Shown one piece after another: positions 10,181 to 19,457 of a DNA stretch of 64,000 nucleotides. The notes beneath the pieces are model-generated. The model saw only the letters and a program-made list of their open reading frames with translations, was not told the origin of the DNA and did no database searches. Numbering within the stretch: the first letter of the stretch is position 1; every line of letters begins with the position of its first letter. The translations under genes and the position numbers were made by a program. Source of the DNA: Alkaliphilus flagellatus (GTDB taxonomy: Bacteria > Bacillota > Clostridia > Peptostreptococcales > Natronincolaceae). The stretch spans positions 186,001-250,000 of the forward strand of contig NZ_JAHLQK010000005.1 of NCBI RefSeq assembly GCF_018919215.1, in the 5' to 3' direction.

Positions 10181-10912
10181 ATGGTAATTATTATAAACAA
10201 AAAATTTGCAAGGCTGGTAATTGCATTTATTCTAATCACTTTAATAATAACAATAGGATTCGTAACATTAAGACGTGGAAACACAGAAGTATTTAGTAAT
10301 TATAACTACACTACGGTAAAGCCAATAGATAGGGGGAGTGAAGATAGTAAATATATTGCATTTACATGTAATGTTGATTGGGGGAATGAGGTACTTCCAG
10401 ATATATTGGAAACATTAGATAAAGAGAAAATAAAAATTACATTTTTTATAACTGGAAGATGGGCTAAACAGTTTCCTGATTTAATGCAACAAATTGTAGA
10501 CGCTGGACATGAAATTGGTAGCCACGGTTATCAACATCTAGACTATGGATCCTTGGCATTAGATAAAAACGAAGAACAGATACAAAAAGCAGATGAAATA
10601 CTGTCTAAATATACTATGGAAAAAATCTCCTTGTTTGCCCCCCCTTCTGGATCTTATAATGAAAACACATTGATTGCATCAAATAAATTAGGATATAAGA
10701 CAATACTATGGACAATTGATACCATAGATTGGAGAGCAGGAAGTACAAAAGATGTTATTATAGATAGAGTACTTAAAAAGGATAAATTTAATGGAGCAAT
10801 AGTATTAATGCATCCTATGCCTGAAACTGCAAAAGCTTTACCAAAATTAATTGAGGCCATGCGTGAAAAAGGACTAGAGGTTGGTAGGGTTAGTGATGTT
10901 CTGGCGGAATAA
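10181..10912 (+). CDS. YlxY-like polysaccharide deacetylase (NodB fold)
   Basis: A 243-residue membrane-anchored member of the NodB-homology deacetylase family, in the genomic slot of B. subtilis ylxY (after pnp, before an M16 peptidase). A basic N-terminus and one hydrophobic helix (about residues 9-28) suggest a signal anchor facing the cell wall. The zinc-binding histidines appear in the SHGYQH segment, but the usual first motif TFDDG is replaced by TCNVDWG, so only one of the two aspartates is evident. WTIDTIDW and LMHPMPET are the later motifs. By family it would act on peptidoglycan or spore cortex, but activity is uncertain. AGGAGG precedes the ATG. Confidence 0.83.
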   Translation: MVIIINKKFARLVIAFILITLIITIGFVTLRRGNTEVFSNYNYTTVKPIDRGSEDSKYIAFTCNVDWGNEVLPDILETLDKEKIKITFFITGRWAKQFPDLMQQIVDAGHEIGSHGYQHLDYGSLALDKNEEQIQKADEILSKYTMEKISLFAPPSGSYNENTLIASNKLGYKTILWTIDTIDWRAGSTKDVIIDRVLKKDKFNGAIVLMHPMPETAKALPKLIEAMREKGLEVGRVSDVLAE

Positions 10913-10975
10913 GCTTGCATAGTATTATTATGTCAATTATAATGTATATGAAAATAGGAAATCTAGGAGGAAAAA

Positions 10976-12235
10976 ATGTATAAGAGATATACTTTAGAAA
11001 ATGGACTAAGAGTTGTAACAGAGTATATTCCTTTTGTAAAATCAGTATCTATAGGTGTTTGGATTGAAGCTGGATCTAAGCATGAAAATACTATAAACAA
11101 TGGAATATCACATTTTATTGAACATATGGTGTTTAAAGGTACTGATAAAAGAACTGCAAAGGATATAGCTGATATTATAGATAGTGTAGGCGGACAAATT
11201 AATGCATTTACTAGTAAAGAATGTACTTGTTATTATACAAAGGTGTTAGACAGTCATTATGATCTAGCAATAGACTTGTTGTCAGATATGTTATTTAATT
11301 CTAAATTCGATCCGATTGAAATAGAAAAGGAAAGAAGTGTAATATTAGAGGAAATTAATATGTATGAAGACTCACCTGAAGATTTAGTACATGATATTCT
11401 TTCGCAAACTTTATTTAAAAATAATTCTTTGGGTATGCCTATTTTAGGTACAGAGGACACCCTTCATAACATTGATCGTGAAATGATCCTACAATATATG
11501 GATGAATATTATGTTTCAAATAATGCTGTATTATCTATAGCTGGTAACTTTGATGAGAAGAAATTACTAGAAACAATAAATGATAAGTTTAGCACTTGGA
11601 GTAATAATAATAACTTAAACAAAGCATATGAAACAATTAATTATAATTTTGAAGTTGTATCTAAATATAAAGAAATTGAACAAACACATCTGTGTATAGG
11701 ATTTAAAGGAGCTGAGTTAGATAGTAATGATGTATATCCATTATTAATACTTAATAATGTCCTAGGTGGAAGCATGAGCTCTAAACTCTTTCAAAGTGTA
11801 AGAGAGGAAAGAGGTCTAGCTTACTCAATATATTCCTATCCATCTATTTATAAAAATGGAGGATCTTTAGTTATATATGCTGGTACGAATCCTAATCAGG
11901 TAGAAGAAGTAACAAAAATTATCTACAATGAAATTAAGGATATAATTAGCAACTCACTAAGTGAAGATGAGATAAATAAATCAAAAGAACAATTAAAGGG
12001 AAATTATATACTAGGATTAGAAAGTACCAGTAGTAGAATGACATCAATAGGTAAATCAGAACTGCTACGTAATAGAATATACAGCCAGAAGGAAATAATA
12101 GATAAAATTGATTCTGTAAACTCAGCAGACATACAAAGAGTAATACAACGTATATTTAAATTAGATGAAGTAACTATAACAACAGTAAGCAAAGATAATA
12201 TTATAAAAACAATAAAAAATATTTTTGAATTATAA
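10976..12235 (+). CDS. M16 family zinc metallopeptidase (YmxG/MlpA-like)
   Basis: A processing-peptidase-like protease of 419 residues. The inverted zinc motif HxxEH is seen as HFIEHMVFKG near residue 43, with the downstream glutamate in EEINMYEDSPED; the C-terminal half contains the substrate-binding segment REERGLAYSIYS. There is no signal peptide, so the enzyme is probably cytoplasmic. AGGAGG precedes the ATG by 6 bases. Position after a YlxY-like deacetylase matches B. subtilis ymxG (mlpA). A terminator follows. Confidence 0.93.
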   Translation: MYKRYTLENGLRVVTEYIPFVKSVSIGVWIEAGSKHENTINNGISHFIEHMVFKGTDKRTAKDIADIIDSVGGQINAFTSKECTCYYTKVLDSHYDLAIDLLSDMLFNSKFDPIEIEKERSVILEEINMYEDSPEDLVHDILSQTLFKNNSLGMPILGTEDTLHNIDREMILQYMDEYYVSNNAVLSIAGNFDEKKLLETINDKFSTWSNNNNLNKAYETINYNFEVVSKYKEIEQTHLCIGFKGAELDSNDVYPLLILNNVLGGSMSSKLFQSVREERGLAYSIYSYPSIYKNGGSLVIYAGTNPNQVEEVTKIIYNEIKDIISNSLSEDEINKSKEQLKGNYILGLESTSSRMTSIGKSELLRNRIYSQKEIIDKIDSVNSADIQRVIQRIFKLDEVTITTVSKDNIIKTIKNIFEL

Positions 12236-12237
12236 AG

Positions 12238-12262
12238 AAAGCCTTTAAATGGGCTTTTTTTT
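12238..12262 (+). terminator. Rho-independent terminator after the M16 peptidase gene
   Basis: AAAGCC (12238-12243), an 8-base loop and GGCTTT (12252-12257), followed by a run of T, just downstream of the stop at 12235. Confidence 0.82.
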
Positions 12263-12412
12263 AATTACACATATCATATAAAATGTTATCATAATAGATA
12301 ACCAATAATTAGAATAAAACCCGTCCTACTCAATATAATTATAATAACTAAATTATTTAATTTTAAATAAACCATTAATACTATATAGTTCAAAATAATA
12401 GGAGGGGTAATT

Positions 12413-12670
12413 ATGCGTTTAAGCACTATAGGTGGAAAAGAAATTGTTAACTTGTGTGATGGTAGTAGATTAGGTATAATAGCCGAATCTGATTTGTTAA
12501 TTGATGAAAAAACTGGGAAAATACATGCTCTTTTAATACCTGAATCAAAAGGATTTTTTAGTTTTTTTTCAAATGATTCTTTAACAGAAATTCCTTGGGA
12601 AACTATAAGGAAAATAGGAAATGATATGATTATAATTGAATTGGAAAATAACCACAAAAAAAAGTATTAA
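12413..12670 (+). CDS. YlmC/YmxH family PRC-barrel protein
   Basis: An 85-residue PRC-barrel domain protein. The segments LSTIGGKEIVNLCDG and IPWETIRKIGNDMIII are characteristic of the YlmC/YmxH sporulation-associated family. In B. subtilis, ymxH also follows the M16 peptidase gene, which supports the assignment; its biochemical role is unknown. AGGAGGGG precedes the ATG. It sits alone between a terminator and a 180-base non-coding gap. Confidence 0.85.
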   Translation: MRLSTIGGKEIVNLCDGSRLGIIAESDLLIDEKTGKIHALLIPESKGFFSFFSNDSLTEIPWETIRKIGNDMIIIELENNHKKKY

Positions 12671-12850
12671 TGATAGTGAAGAATAGATGAGGTAAAATAG
12701 GTAAGAATAATGTTAGTACTTAAAGTAAAATTTTGCTGAGATAATTTCAGTAAGATTTATTATAGAGATTATAGGATGTTTATTGAACGTCTAATAAATT
12801 TTATAATTGTTTATGAATCATTAAAAATGTACTAACATAGGAGTGAAAAA

Positions 12851-13582
12851 ATGATAAATAATTTTACTAATCAACAATATTCTCAGTTTTTAACGAACAA
12901 TCAAAGTCCTACAAATCAAAATGAAGGTACTAATAAGCAGGCAGAGAATATACAAGCATTTGGAGCAAACAGCTTACCCGAAGCTAGCCAAAATATCCAT
13001 ACAATAAATATTATAGGACACATAGAGGGACATATGGTAGCACCTCCTCAAAACAAATCAACTAAATATGAACATATTATTCCTCAGTTAGTAGCTGTTG
13101 AAGAAAATCCAAATATTGAGGGATTATTAATTATTTTAAACACTGTTGGAGGCGACGTAGAAGCTGGTCTGGCAATTTCTGAATTAATATGTAGCCTATC
13201 TAAACCTAAGGTCACTTTAGTAATTGGAGGCGGCCATAGCATAGGTGTTCCTTTGGCTACTGCAGGTGATTACTCATTTATTGCACCTACAGCTACAATG
13301 ACCATTCATCCAATAAGGATGAATGGATTAGTGATAGGAATTCCACAAACCTTTAAGTACTTTTCAAAAATGCAAGAAAGAATAGTAAACTTTGTTTTAC
13401 GCACTTCAAAAATAGACAGAGATGTTTTTATACGATTAATGAACGCTACGGATGAATTAGCTAGTGATGTAGGTACAATTCTGATAGGAGAAGAAGCAGT
13501 AAAACATGGCTTAATCGATGAGGTTGGAGGCCTAAATAAGGCGATATCTAAACTAAATGAATTAATAAAAGCTAGTAAATAG
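12851..13582 (+). CDS. ClpP-class serine protease, TepA/YmfB-like
   Basis: A 243-residue ClpP-fold protein of the TepA type (translocation-enhancing protein; B. subtilis YmfB/TepA). The first 45 residues are low-complexity and Asn/Gln-rich. The catalytic serine sits in [11 protein letters not shown] and the likely histidine in [10 protein letters not shown]; the oxyanion-region [15 protein letters not shown] is present. In B. subtilis tepA also lies just before spoIIIE, and here an FtsK/SpoIIIE gene follows. No signal peptide is visible. It is most likely a cytoplasmic protease linked to export or sporulation. Confidence 0.87.
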   Translation: MINNFTNQQYSQFLTNNQSPTNQNEGTNKQAENIQAFGANSLPEASQNIHTINIIGHIEGHMVAPPQNKSTKYEHIIPQLVAVEENPNIEGLLIILNTVGGDVEAGLAISELICSLSKPKVTLVIGGGHSIGVPLATAGDYSFIAPTATMTIHPIRMNGLVIGIPQTFKYFSKMQERIVNFVLRTSKIDRDVFIRLMNATDELASDVGTILIGEEAVKHGLIDEVGGLNKAISKLNELIKASK

Positions 13583-13611
13583 AATTTTTATGCTCTAATA
13601 TAATTTACATT

Positions 13612-13650
13612 ATAATAGAAAGTGTATAATACACTTTCTATTATTTTTTA
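13612..13650. terminator. Terminator hairpin after the tepA-like gene
   Basis: Perfect 16-bp arms (13612-13627 and 13629-13644) around a single central A, followed by a T-rich tract TTTTTTA on the + strand. Confidence 0.82.
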
Positions 13651-13751
13651 TGCTTTAACAGAGTATATTTTTATAGAATATAGAATAAGGAGTTAGACAG
13701 ATATAACCTTATACAGTATTTAAAATTTTATATACTTTTATTACAATGTTT

Positions 13752-13780
13752 GTAGGTTTTATTAATTTAGTGTAGAATAT
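13752..13780 (+). promoter_or_regulatory. Candidate sigma-H-like promoter of ftsK/spoIIIE
   Basis: GTAGGTTTT (13752-13760), an 11-base spacer, then GTAGAATAT (13772-13780). This resembles the Bacillus sigma-H pattern RnAGGAwWW-N11/12-RnnGAATww with one -35 mismatch. Found by eye; weak support. Confidence 0.35.
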
Positions 13781-13895
13781 ATTATTGAGTTAAGTTATAA
13801 TCATTTAAATTTAGTATAATTTATAATTTACTTAGACACATATTCTAAAATAACAATATACTAAATTTATTAAAATCTTTAATGGAGTGATAATA

Positions 13896-16211
13896 TTGGG
13901 CAGAAAGCATCGCAAAAAACAAAGTCAAAATATTGATATTATAGCAAAGGAGTTTAATAATGAGATATATGGCATTTTTACTATCGCAATCGGATTGATT
14001 TTACTAGTAATTATACAAGGCAATAGCGCAGGGAAGGTTGGAGATTTTATAAGATTCATTCTGACAGGATTATTTTCAAGTACAACAGTTATTTTACCAT
14101 ATATAACAATTTTATGTGGTGTCTTTATTTTTATTAATAAGTCATTATTAAAAGAAAATAAAACCATATTATTTTATTCTTTAGTATTTATTTCAATTAC
14201 AATACTTAAATCTCTTAGAAGTTTTGGAACTATTGATAGTATTGTTGCATCTAATACTACTGAGTGGTTTCAACAAATATTTGCACTTGGTACTCAAGGT
14301 ATTGGAGGAGGTATTATTGGAATTAGCTTAACAAAACTATTAGTTAACCTCTTTGGAATAACGATTACATATATTATAATTTTAACTTTATTACTTATAT
14401 CCTTAATTTTATATACAAAAATATCTTTACTAACTATGATAGTTAAATTAAAGAATCAACTTATACTAATTTCAAGTAAAATTAAAAATCAAATCTTAAA
14501 TTTTGTTTTTGTTCCTGTAAAAGATACAAAACCTAAAAATAAAAAGAAAGATAGTAAAAATTTATTAACTATGGATTTAGAAGAAAATATACACTTAGAA
14601 AAAGATCCAGGTATAGAAGAAAAGATTAAAATACTTGATTTTACAACAATTGATTCAGATGAACCTTTGGAAAATGGAAAAAATATTGATGATAAAGCCG
14701 ATATAATCAATCAAGAGAATAATGATAAAAAATTTAGTAAATCTATTGATTCAAGCACAATTATTAATTATAACCAAGAAACCCCAAAAATTGAATATGA
14801 ATTTCCTAACATTGATCTTCTTAATCAGATAGTTTCCCAATCTAGTAAAGATGATAAAAGAAAAATTATATCTAATGCAAAAATATTAGAAGATACATTG
14901 CTTAATTTTGGTGTAGAGGCTAAGGTTATACAGGTAAATAAAGGACCTACTATTACACGTTATGAATTACAGCCTAGCGCTGGAGTAAAGGTAAGTAAAA
15001 TTGTTAATTTAAGTGATGATATTGCTTTAAACTTGGCCGCCCAAGCAATTAGAATTGAAGCTCCTATACCTGGCAAAGCTGCTATAGGTATAGAAATACC
15101 TAATGAGGATGTTTCTACAGTTGCTCTTCGGGAAGTGATTGATAGTCCTAACTATAAAAATTCTAATTTAAATTTACCATTTGCTTTAGGTAAGGATGTT
15201 TCGGGAGCACCTATCATTACAGATATATCTAAAATGCCTCATCTTCTAGTAGCTGGAGCTACTGGTTCGGGAAAAAGTGTTTGTATTAATACATTAATAT
15301 TAAGTATTTTATACAATTCAAGTCCTGATATGGTAAGGTTAGTTTTAATTGACCCTAAAGTTGTAGAATTAAGTCAGTACAATGGCATTCCACATCTACT
15401 TATACCAGTTGTAACTGATCCTAAAAAAGCAACAAGTGCTCTTAACTGGGCTGTACAAGAAATGTCTAAACGCTATAAAATGTTTGCAGAAAATGGCGTG
15501 AGAGATATTGATGGATATAATAAGAAATTTCAAGAAAATAAAATTCCATATATCGTTATTATTATCGATGAATTAGCTGATTTGATGATGGTTGCTCCAA
15601 ATGATGTGGAAGATGCAATATGCCGTTTAGCCCAAATGGCTAGAGCGGCTGGATTGCATTTAATTATAGCAACCCAGCGACCTTCTGTAGATGTAATTAC
15701 AGGGGTTATAAAAGCAAATATACCATCAAGAATTGCCTTTGCTGTGGCTTCTCAGGCAGATTCAAGAACAATTTTAGATATGGGTGGGGCAGAAAAACTT
15801 TTAGGTAAGGGGGATATGTTATTTTATCCTGTTGGTTCTAGCAAACCTGTTAGGGTGCAGGGAGCTTTTATTTCTGAAAAGGAAGTAGAAAGGGTGGTAA
15901 CCTTTATTAAAGACCAAGTTGAGATACCTAATTATGAGGATGAAATAATAGATCAGCTTGACCAAAATAATATTAATATGTCTACAGATGTAGATGAATT
16001 GTTTAATGAAGCATTAAAAATAGTAATTGAAGGCCAACAAGCTTCTATTTCTATGCTTCAAAGAAGATTAAGAATAGGATATAATAGAGCTGCAAGATTA
16101 ATTGATGAGATGGAGTCAAAAGGTTTTGTAGGTCCTCATGAAGGAAGTAAGCCAAGACAAGTATTAATAGATAATGAGTTTTTTGAACAAAATATAAAAG
16201 AATCAATATAA
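13896..16211 (+). CDS. ftsK: DNA translocase FtsK/SpoIIIE
   Basis: A membrane-anchored, ATP-driven DNA pump that clears chromosomes through the septum. The start is TTG 13896 (MGRKHRKKQ); the in-frame GTG 13887 lies in the ribosome binding site GGAGTGAT. The protein has about 771 residues: roughly four membrane helices in the first 190, an acidic linker, the alpha/beta motor with Walker A GATGSGKS and Walker [13 protein letters not shown] plus [13 protein letters not shown], and a C-terminal winged-helix gamma domain ([17 protein letters not shown]). Whether it serves vegetative division, sporulation or both cannot be told from sequence. Confidence 0.95.
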   Translation: MGRKHRKKQSQNIDIIAKEFNNEIYGIFTIAIGLILLVIIQGNSAGKVGDFIRFILTGLFSSTTVILPYITILCGVFIFINKSLLKENKTILFYSLVFISITILKSLRSFGTIDSIVASNTTEWFQQIFALGTQGIGGGIIGISLTKLLVNLFGITITYIIILTLLLISLILYTKISLLTMIVKLKNQLILISSKIKNQILNFVFVPVKDTKPKNKKKDSKNLLTMDLEENIHLEKDPGIEEKIKILDFTTIDSDEPLENGKNIDDKADIINQENNDKKFSKSIDSSTIINYNQETPKIEYEFPNIDLLNQIVSQSSKDDKRKIISNAKILEDTLLNFGVEAKVIQVNKGPTITRYELQPSAGVKVSKIVNLSDDIALNLAAQAIRIEAPIPGKAAIGIEIPNEDVSTVALREVIDSPNYKNSNLNLPFALGKDVSGAPIITDISKMPHLLVAGATGSGKSVCINTLILSILYNSSPDMVRLVLIDPKVVELSQYNGIPHLLIPVVTDPKKATSALNWAVQEMSKRYKMFAENGVRDIDGYNKKFQENKIPYIVIIIDELADLMMVAPNDVEDAICRLAQMARAAGLHLIIATQRPSVDVITGVIKANIPSRIAFAVASQADSRTILDMGGAEKLLGKGDMLFYPVGSSKPVRVQGAFISEKEVERVVTFIKDQVEIPNYEDEIIDQLDQNNINMSTDVDELFNEALKIVIEGQQASISMLQRRLRIGYNRAARLIDEMESKGFVGPHEGSKPRQVLIDNEFFEQNIKESI

Positions 16212-16258
16212 AATTATACATACTATTATTAATAGACTAAAACTAGAAGGTGAAAAAT

Positions 16259-17305
16259 TTGTTTGCAAAAATAACTGTTGAAGAAGCGCTTAATATGGAG
16301 GATAAGATTTTTATTGATGTTCGTTCTCCACTAGAATTCATGGAAGGCTCTATACCTGGTGCAATTAATATTCCTATTTTAGATAATGATGAGAGGGTTG
16401 TTGTAGGGGTTACTTATAAGCAAGCTAGTCCAGAAGAAGCTAAGATGAAAGGAATCGAATATGCGTCTGCCAAACTCTCCTCTATCTATAATGAAATTTT
16501 TTTATTGACAAAGAAGTATAAAAATATTGTGTTATTTTGTTGGCGCGGAGGATTAAGAAGTGCTACAGTTTCAAACTTTTTAGCTTCCTTAGGAATGAAT
16601 ATTTATCAATTAGAAGGAGGGTACAAGCAATATCGCAAACATGTCATTGAATATTTTGATAAGGACCAATTTAAACATAGTTTTATTGTACTTCATGGAT
16701 ATACGGGAGTTGGAAAGACTGAAATACTTGAAAAACTTAAAAAACTTAATATTCCAGTGCTTAACCTAGAGCAATTAGTTAAAAACAGCGGATCTGTGTT
16801 TGGAGCAATCTGTTATCAGGATGCAAAACCAATAACACAAAAAATGTTCGATGCACTTGCATTTGAAACTTTAAGACTAAGCAATAGCAAATACATTATA
16901 GTAGAAAGTGAAGGACAACGGTTGGGAGGAATTTCATTGCCCGAAGGTCTCTTTGAGTCAATAGTTAAAGGAAAACATATTTTAATAAATACATCTATAG
17001 AAAATCGAATAGAACGATTAGTAAGTGATTATGTAGATAATATTTCTAACTGTGATGCTCTATTAGAAAATGCTATTCTAAATCTAAAAAAACGGATTGG
17101 ATTAGAAAAAGTCAATCAATGTATTGGTTGGATTGAAGAGAAAGAATATGATAAAATTGCAAGAGAATTAATTATAGAATACTATGATCCTTTATATATA
17201 CACTCTATGAAAAAATATAATTATATGATGGAAATTAATTATATTAGTATAGAGGATGCTTTAGAAAAGTTGGTTAAACTGTATTATAGTTTAGAAAATA
17301 ATTGA
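16259..17305 (+). CDS. mnmH: tRNA 2-selenouridine synthase MnmH (SelU)
   Basis: MnmH replaces sulfur by selenium in 2-thiouridine at the wobble position of certain tRNAs, using selenophosphate. The N-terminal rhodanese domain (about 1-120) carries the active Cys94 in FCWRGGLRS and the DVRSPLEFMEG segment. The C-terminal P-loop domain starts at HGYTGVGKTEIL. The start is TTG 16259 (MFAKITVEEAL) with AAGGTG upstream; GTG 16250 is too close to that site. About 348 residues, the family size. It implies that selD exists elsewhere in the genome. It is a single gene between ftsK and pgsA, not the usual neighbourhood. Confidence 0.93.
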   Translation: MFAKITVEEALNMEDKIFIDVRSPLEFMEGSIPGAINIPILDNDERVVVGVTYKQASPEEAKMKGIEYASAKLSSIYNEIFLLTKKYKNIVLFCWRGGLRSATVSNFLASLGMNIYQLEGGYKQYRKHVIEYFDKDQFKHSFIVLHGYTGVGKTEILEKLKKLNIPVLNLEQLVKNSGSVFGAICYQDAKPITQKMFDALAFETLRLSNSKYIIVESEGQRLGGISLPEGLFESIVKGKHILINTSIENRIERLVSDYVDNISNCDALLENAILNLKKRIGLEKVNQCIGWIEEKEYDKIARELIIEYYDPLYIHSMKKYNYMMEINYISIEDALEKLVKLYYSLENN

Positions 17306-17392
17306 GTATAATATAAAATGATTAAATATCAATTAAGCTTCAATTTATATTTATATATATTTTAGAGTATAAATTAATGGGGGAGAGTATAA

Positions 17393-17929
17393 ATGAATCT
17401 AGCCAATAAACTAACTATATTAAGAATTTTTTTAGTTCCTATTTTTATGATATTTCTTTTAAGTAAAATACCTTATGGGGTACCAATAGCTGCAGGAATA
17501 TTTATTGTTGCTGCTATTACCGACACATTAGATGGATATGTAGCAAGAAAAAGAAATGAGATTACTAACTTTGGTAAGTTTATGGATCCATTGGCGGATA
17601 AACTCCTTGTATCAGCTGCACTTATTTCTCTTGTTCAAATGGGTAGACTTTCTGCTTGGATGGTAGTTGTAATTATAGCTAGAGAGTTTACTATAAGTAT
17701 ATTAAGAGCTGTAGCCGCGGCTGAAGGAATAGTTATAGCTGCAAGCTGGTGGGGAAAAGCTAAAACTATCACACAGATTATTGCTATAATAGCAATTTTA
17801 TTAGATAATTTTCCATTTAAATATATTAACTTTCCTTTTGATATGATTATGATGTGGGTTTCTGTCATATTTACTATAATATCAGGAATTGATTATATAA
17901 TTATAAATAAACATGTACTCAAGTATTAA
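17393..17929 (+). CDS. pgsA: CDP-diacylglycerol--glycerol-3-phosphate 3-phosphatidyltransferase
   Basis: PgsA makes phosphatidylglycerophosphate, the committed step to phosphatidylglycerol, in the cytoplasmic membrane. The CDP-alcohol phosphotransferase signature DG-x2-AR-x8-G-x3-D-x3-D is present (DTLDGYVAR ... GKFMDPLADK). The 178 residues with about five hydrophobic helices are typical. GGGGGAGA precedes the ATG. The ftsK/pgsA/recA order is conserved in Firmicutes. Confidence 0.96.
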   Translation: MNLANKLTILRIFLVPIFMIFLLSKIPYGVPIAAGIFIVAAITDTLDGYVARKRNEITNFGKFMDPLADKLLVSAALISLVQMGRLSAWMVVVIIAREFTISILRAVAAAEGIVIAASWWGKAKTITQIIAIIAILLDNFPFKYINFPFDMIMMWVSVIFTIISGIDYIIINKHVLKY

Positions 17930-17970
17930 AGAGCTTTATCACAAATATTAGAATAATATTTTAATATTCC

Positions 17971-18011
17971 AAATGGTCAAACTATATTTTTAAAATATAG
18001 TTTGACCATTT
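17971..18011. terminator. Long perfect inverted repeat ending pgsA
   Basis: Two 20-bp perfect arms (17971-17990 and 17992-18011) separated by one T. It lies 41 bases after the pgsA stop and probably acts as terminator, although no T-run follows. The right arm contains the -35 element of the recA promoter, so the terminator and promoter overlap. Confidence 0.72.
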
Positions 18012-18030
18012 ATATATTATAAGATATAAT
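18002..18030 (+). promoter_or_regulatory. Sigma-A promoter of recA
   Basis: TTGACC (18002-18007), a 17-base spacer and TATAAT (18025-18030). The predicted transcription start is near 18037, directly at the LexA box. Confidence 0.82.
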
Positions 18031-18036
18031 GTTTTT

Positions 18037-18050
18037 AGAACGTCTGTTCG
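18037..18050 (+). promoter_or_regulatory. LexA (SOS) box of recA
   Basis: The core GAACGTCTGTTC (18038-18049) fits GAAC-N4-GTTC and matches 12 of 14 positions of the Gram-positive LexA consensus CGAACRNRYGTTYG. It sits just downstream of the -10 element, where bound LexA would block initiation. Confidence 0.86.
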
Positions 18051-18080
18051 AGATATTAAGGAAGGCAGGTGAGCCAGACT

Positions 18081-19142
18081 ATGTCTGGTAATAGTATGGA
18101 GAAAAAAAAAGCTTTAGAGATGGCTATTAGTCAAATAGAAAAACAGTTCGGTAAGGGATCTATCATGAAGTTAGGCGAGGATTCTAAAATGAGCTTTGAA
18201 AGCGTTTCTACAGGCTCCATTGGCCTAGATTTAGCTTTAGGAATTGGCGGAATACCTAAAGGAAGAATTATTGAAATTTATGGTCCAGAATCTTCTGGTA
18301 AAACAACAGTTTCCCTTCATGTAATAGCAGAGGCACAAAAGACAGGTGGTACAGCTGCATTTATCGATGCTGAACATGCTCTTGATCCAGTATATGCAAA
18401 AAAATTAGGCGTTGATATTGATAATTTAATTGTTTCACAACCTGATACAGGAGAACAGGCCCTTGAAATTGCAGAAGCACTTGTGCGAAGTGGTGCTGTT
18501 GATATAATTGTTGTAGATTCTGTTGCTGCTTTAGTGCCTAAGGCAGAGATTGAGGGAGAAATGGGAGATTCTCATATGGGATTACAGGCTAGATTAATGT
18601 CCCAGGCATTAAGAAAACTAGCTGGATCAATTAACAAATCAAAAACAGTTGCTATTTTTATAAACCAACTTAGAGAAAAAATAGGCGTGATGTTTGGTAA
18701 TCCTGAAACTACTACAGGAGGTCGTGCGCTTAAATTCTATGCTTCTGTACGTTTAGATGTAAGAAGAGTTGACTCCATTAAACAAGGTAATGATGTTGTA
18801 GGAAACAGAACAAGAGTAAAAGTTGTAAAAAACAAAGTTGCCGCTCCCTTTAAACAGGCTGAATTTGATATAATGTATGGGGAAGGTATTTCAAAAACAG
18901 GAGATATATTAGATGTAGCCACTTCACTAGATATTATTGATAAATCTGGTGCTTGGTATAGTTATGGTGATCACAGACTTGGACAAGGTCGTGAAAATGG
19001 AAAACAATTTTTAAAAGACAATCCTGAAATTGCATTAGAAATAGAGAATAAAATAAGAGAACACCATAATCTACCTCTTGCTACTGAAATAAACAAAGTT
19101 GAATCACAAAATGCAATTTTAGAATCTGATGATGAAAAATAA
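18081..19142 (+). CDS. recA: Recombinase RecA
   Basis: RecA forms filaments on single-stranded DNA, drives homologous recombination and triggers LexA self-cleavage. Walker [10 protein letters not shown], the segment [16 protein letters not shown], loop L1 [10 protein letters not shown] and loop L2 [20 protein letters not shown] are all present. I chose ATG 18081 ([10 protein letters not shown]), 8 bases after AGGTGA; a GTG at 18069 overlaps that site. The protein has 353 residues. A promoter and a LexA box lie directly upstream, so it is SOS-regulated together with lexA at 31.7 kb. Confidence 0.99.
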   Translation: MSGNSMEKKKALEMAISQIEKQFGKGSIMKLGEDSKMSFESVSTGSIGLDLALGIGGIPKGRIIEIYGPESSGKTTVSLHVIAEAQKTGGTAAFIDAEHALDPVYAKKLGVDIDNLIVSQPDTGEQALEIAEALVRSGAVDIIVVDSVAALVPKAEIEGEMGDSHMGLQARLMSQALRKLAGSINKSKTVAIFINQLREKIGVMFGNPETTTGGRALKFYASVRLDVRRVDSIKQGNDVVGNRTRVKVVKNKVAAPFKQAEFDIMYGEGISKTGDILDVATSLDIIDKSGAWYSYGDHRLGQGRENGKQFLKDNPEIALEIENKIREHHNLPLATEINKVESQNAILESDDEK

Positions 19143-19165
19143 TGAGTAAAATTATCTTATATTTT

Positions 19166-19211
19166 AAAAAAGAGACTATTAATATAAATTTTTATTAGTA
19201 GTTTCTTTTTT
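19166..19211 (+). terminator. Rho-independent terminator after recA
   Basis: A roughly 19-bp stem with two G-U wobbles, from the A-run at 19166 to TAGTAGTTTCTTTTTT ending at 19211, placed 24 bases after the recA stop. Confidence 0.8.
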
Positions 19212-19335
19212 ATTATATAATTATACTCCTATATTTTATTACATTATCCAGCAAGTATCGTCTAAGTATAGCTAGGTTATTTATGGTAATAATTTAAATG
19301 TTATATATACATAATTCCCATACCTATATTCCAAC

Positions 19336-19364
19336 TTGACACCTGTAAAAAAAAGATATAAAAT
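19336..19364 (+). promoter_or_regulatory. Sigma-A promoter of rny
   Basis: TTGACA (19336-19341), a 17-base spacer and TAAAAT (19359-19364). This predicts a start near 19371 and a leader of about 87 bases before the rny start. Confidence 0.8.
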
Positions 19365-19457
19365 AAAAGCAAATCATGGGTGTATCTATTGATAAAAGCT
19401 ATTAATATCAAATTGAAAATGGGAATTTTTAAAACTTAATAAAGGAGGTGTCCACAT

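Larger units (their letters stand above)
13583..13895. other. Intergenic region upstream of ftsK/spoIIIE
   Basis: 313 AT-rich bases. They hold the tepA terminator hairpin (13612-13650) and a candidate sigma-H-type promoter (13752-13780). No small ORF with a convincing ribosome binding site was seen. Confidence 0.6.
19143..19457. other. Intergenic region between recA and rny
   Basis: 315 bases holding the recA terminator (19166-19211), a consensus promoter (19336-19364) and a leader of about 85 bases up to the rny ribosome binding site. No further ORF or recognised riboswitch was seen. Confidence 0.7.

Noticed and set aside
18069-19142. recA starting at GTG 18069
   Set aside because: That codon overlaps the AGGTGA ribosome binding site; ATG 18081 has proper spacing.
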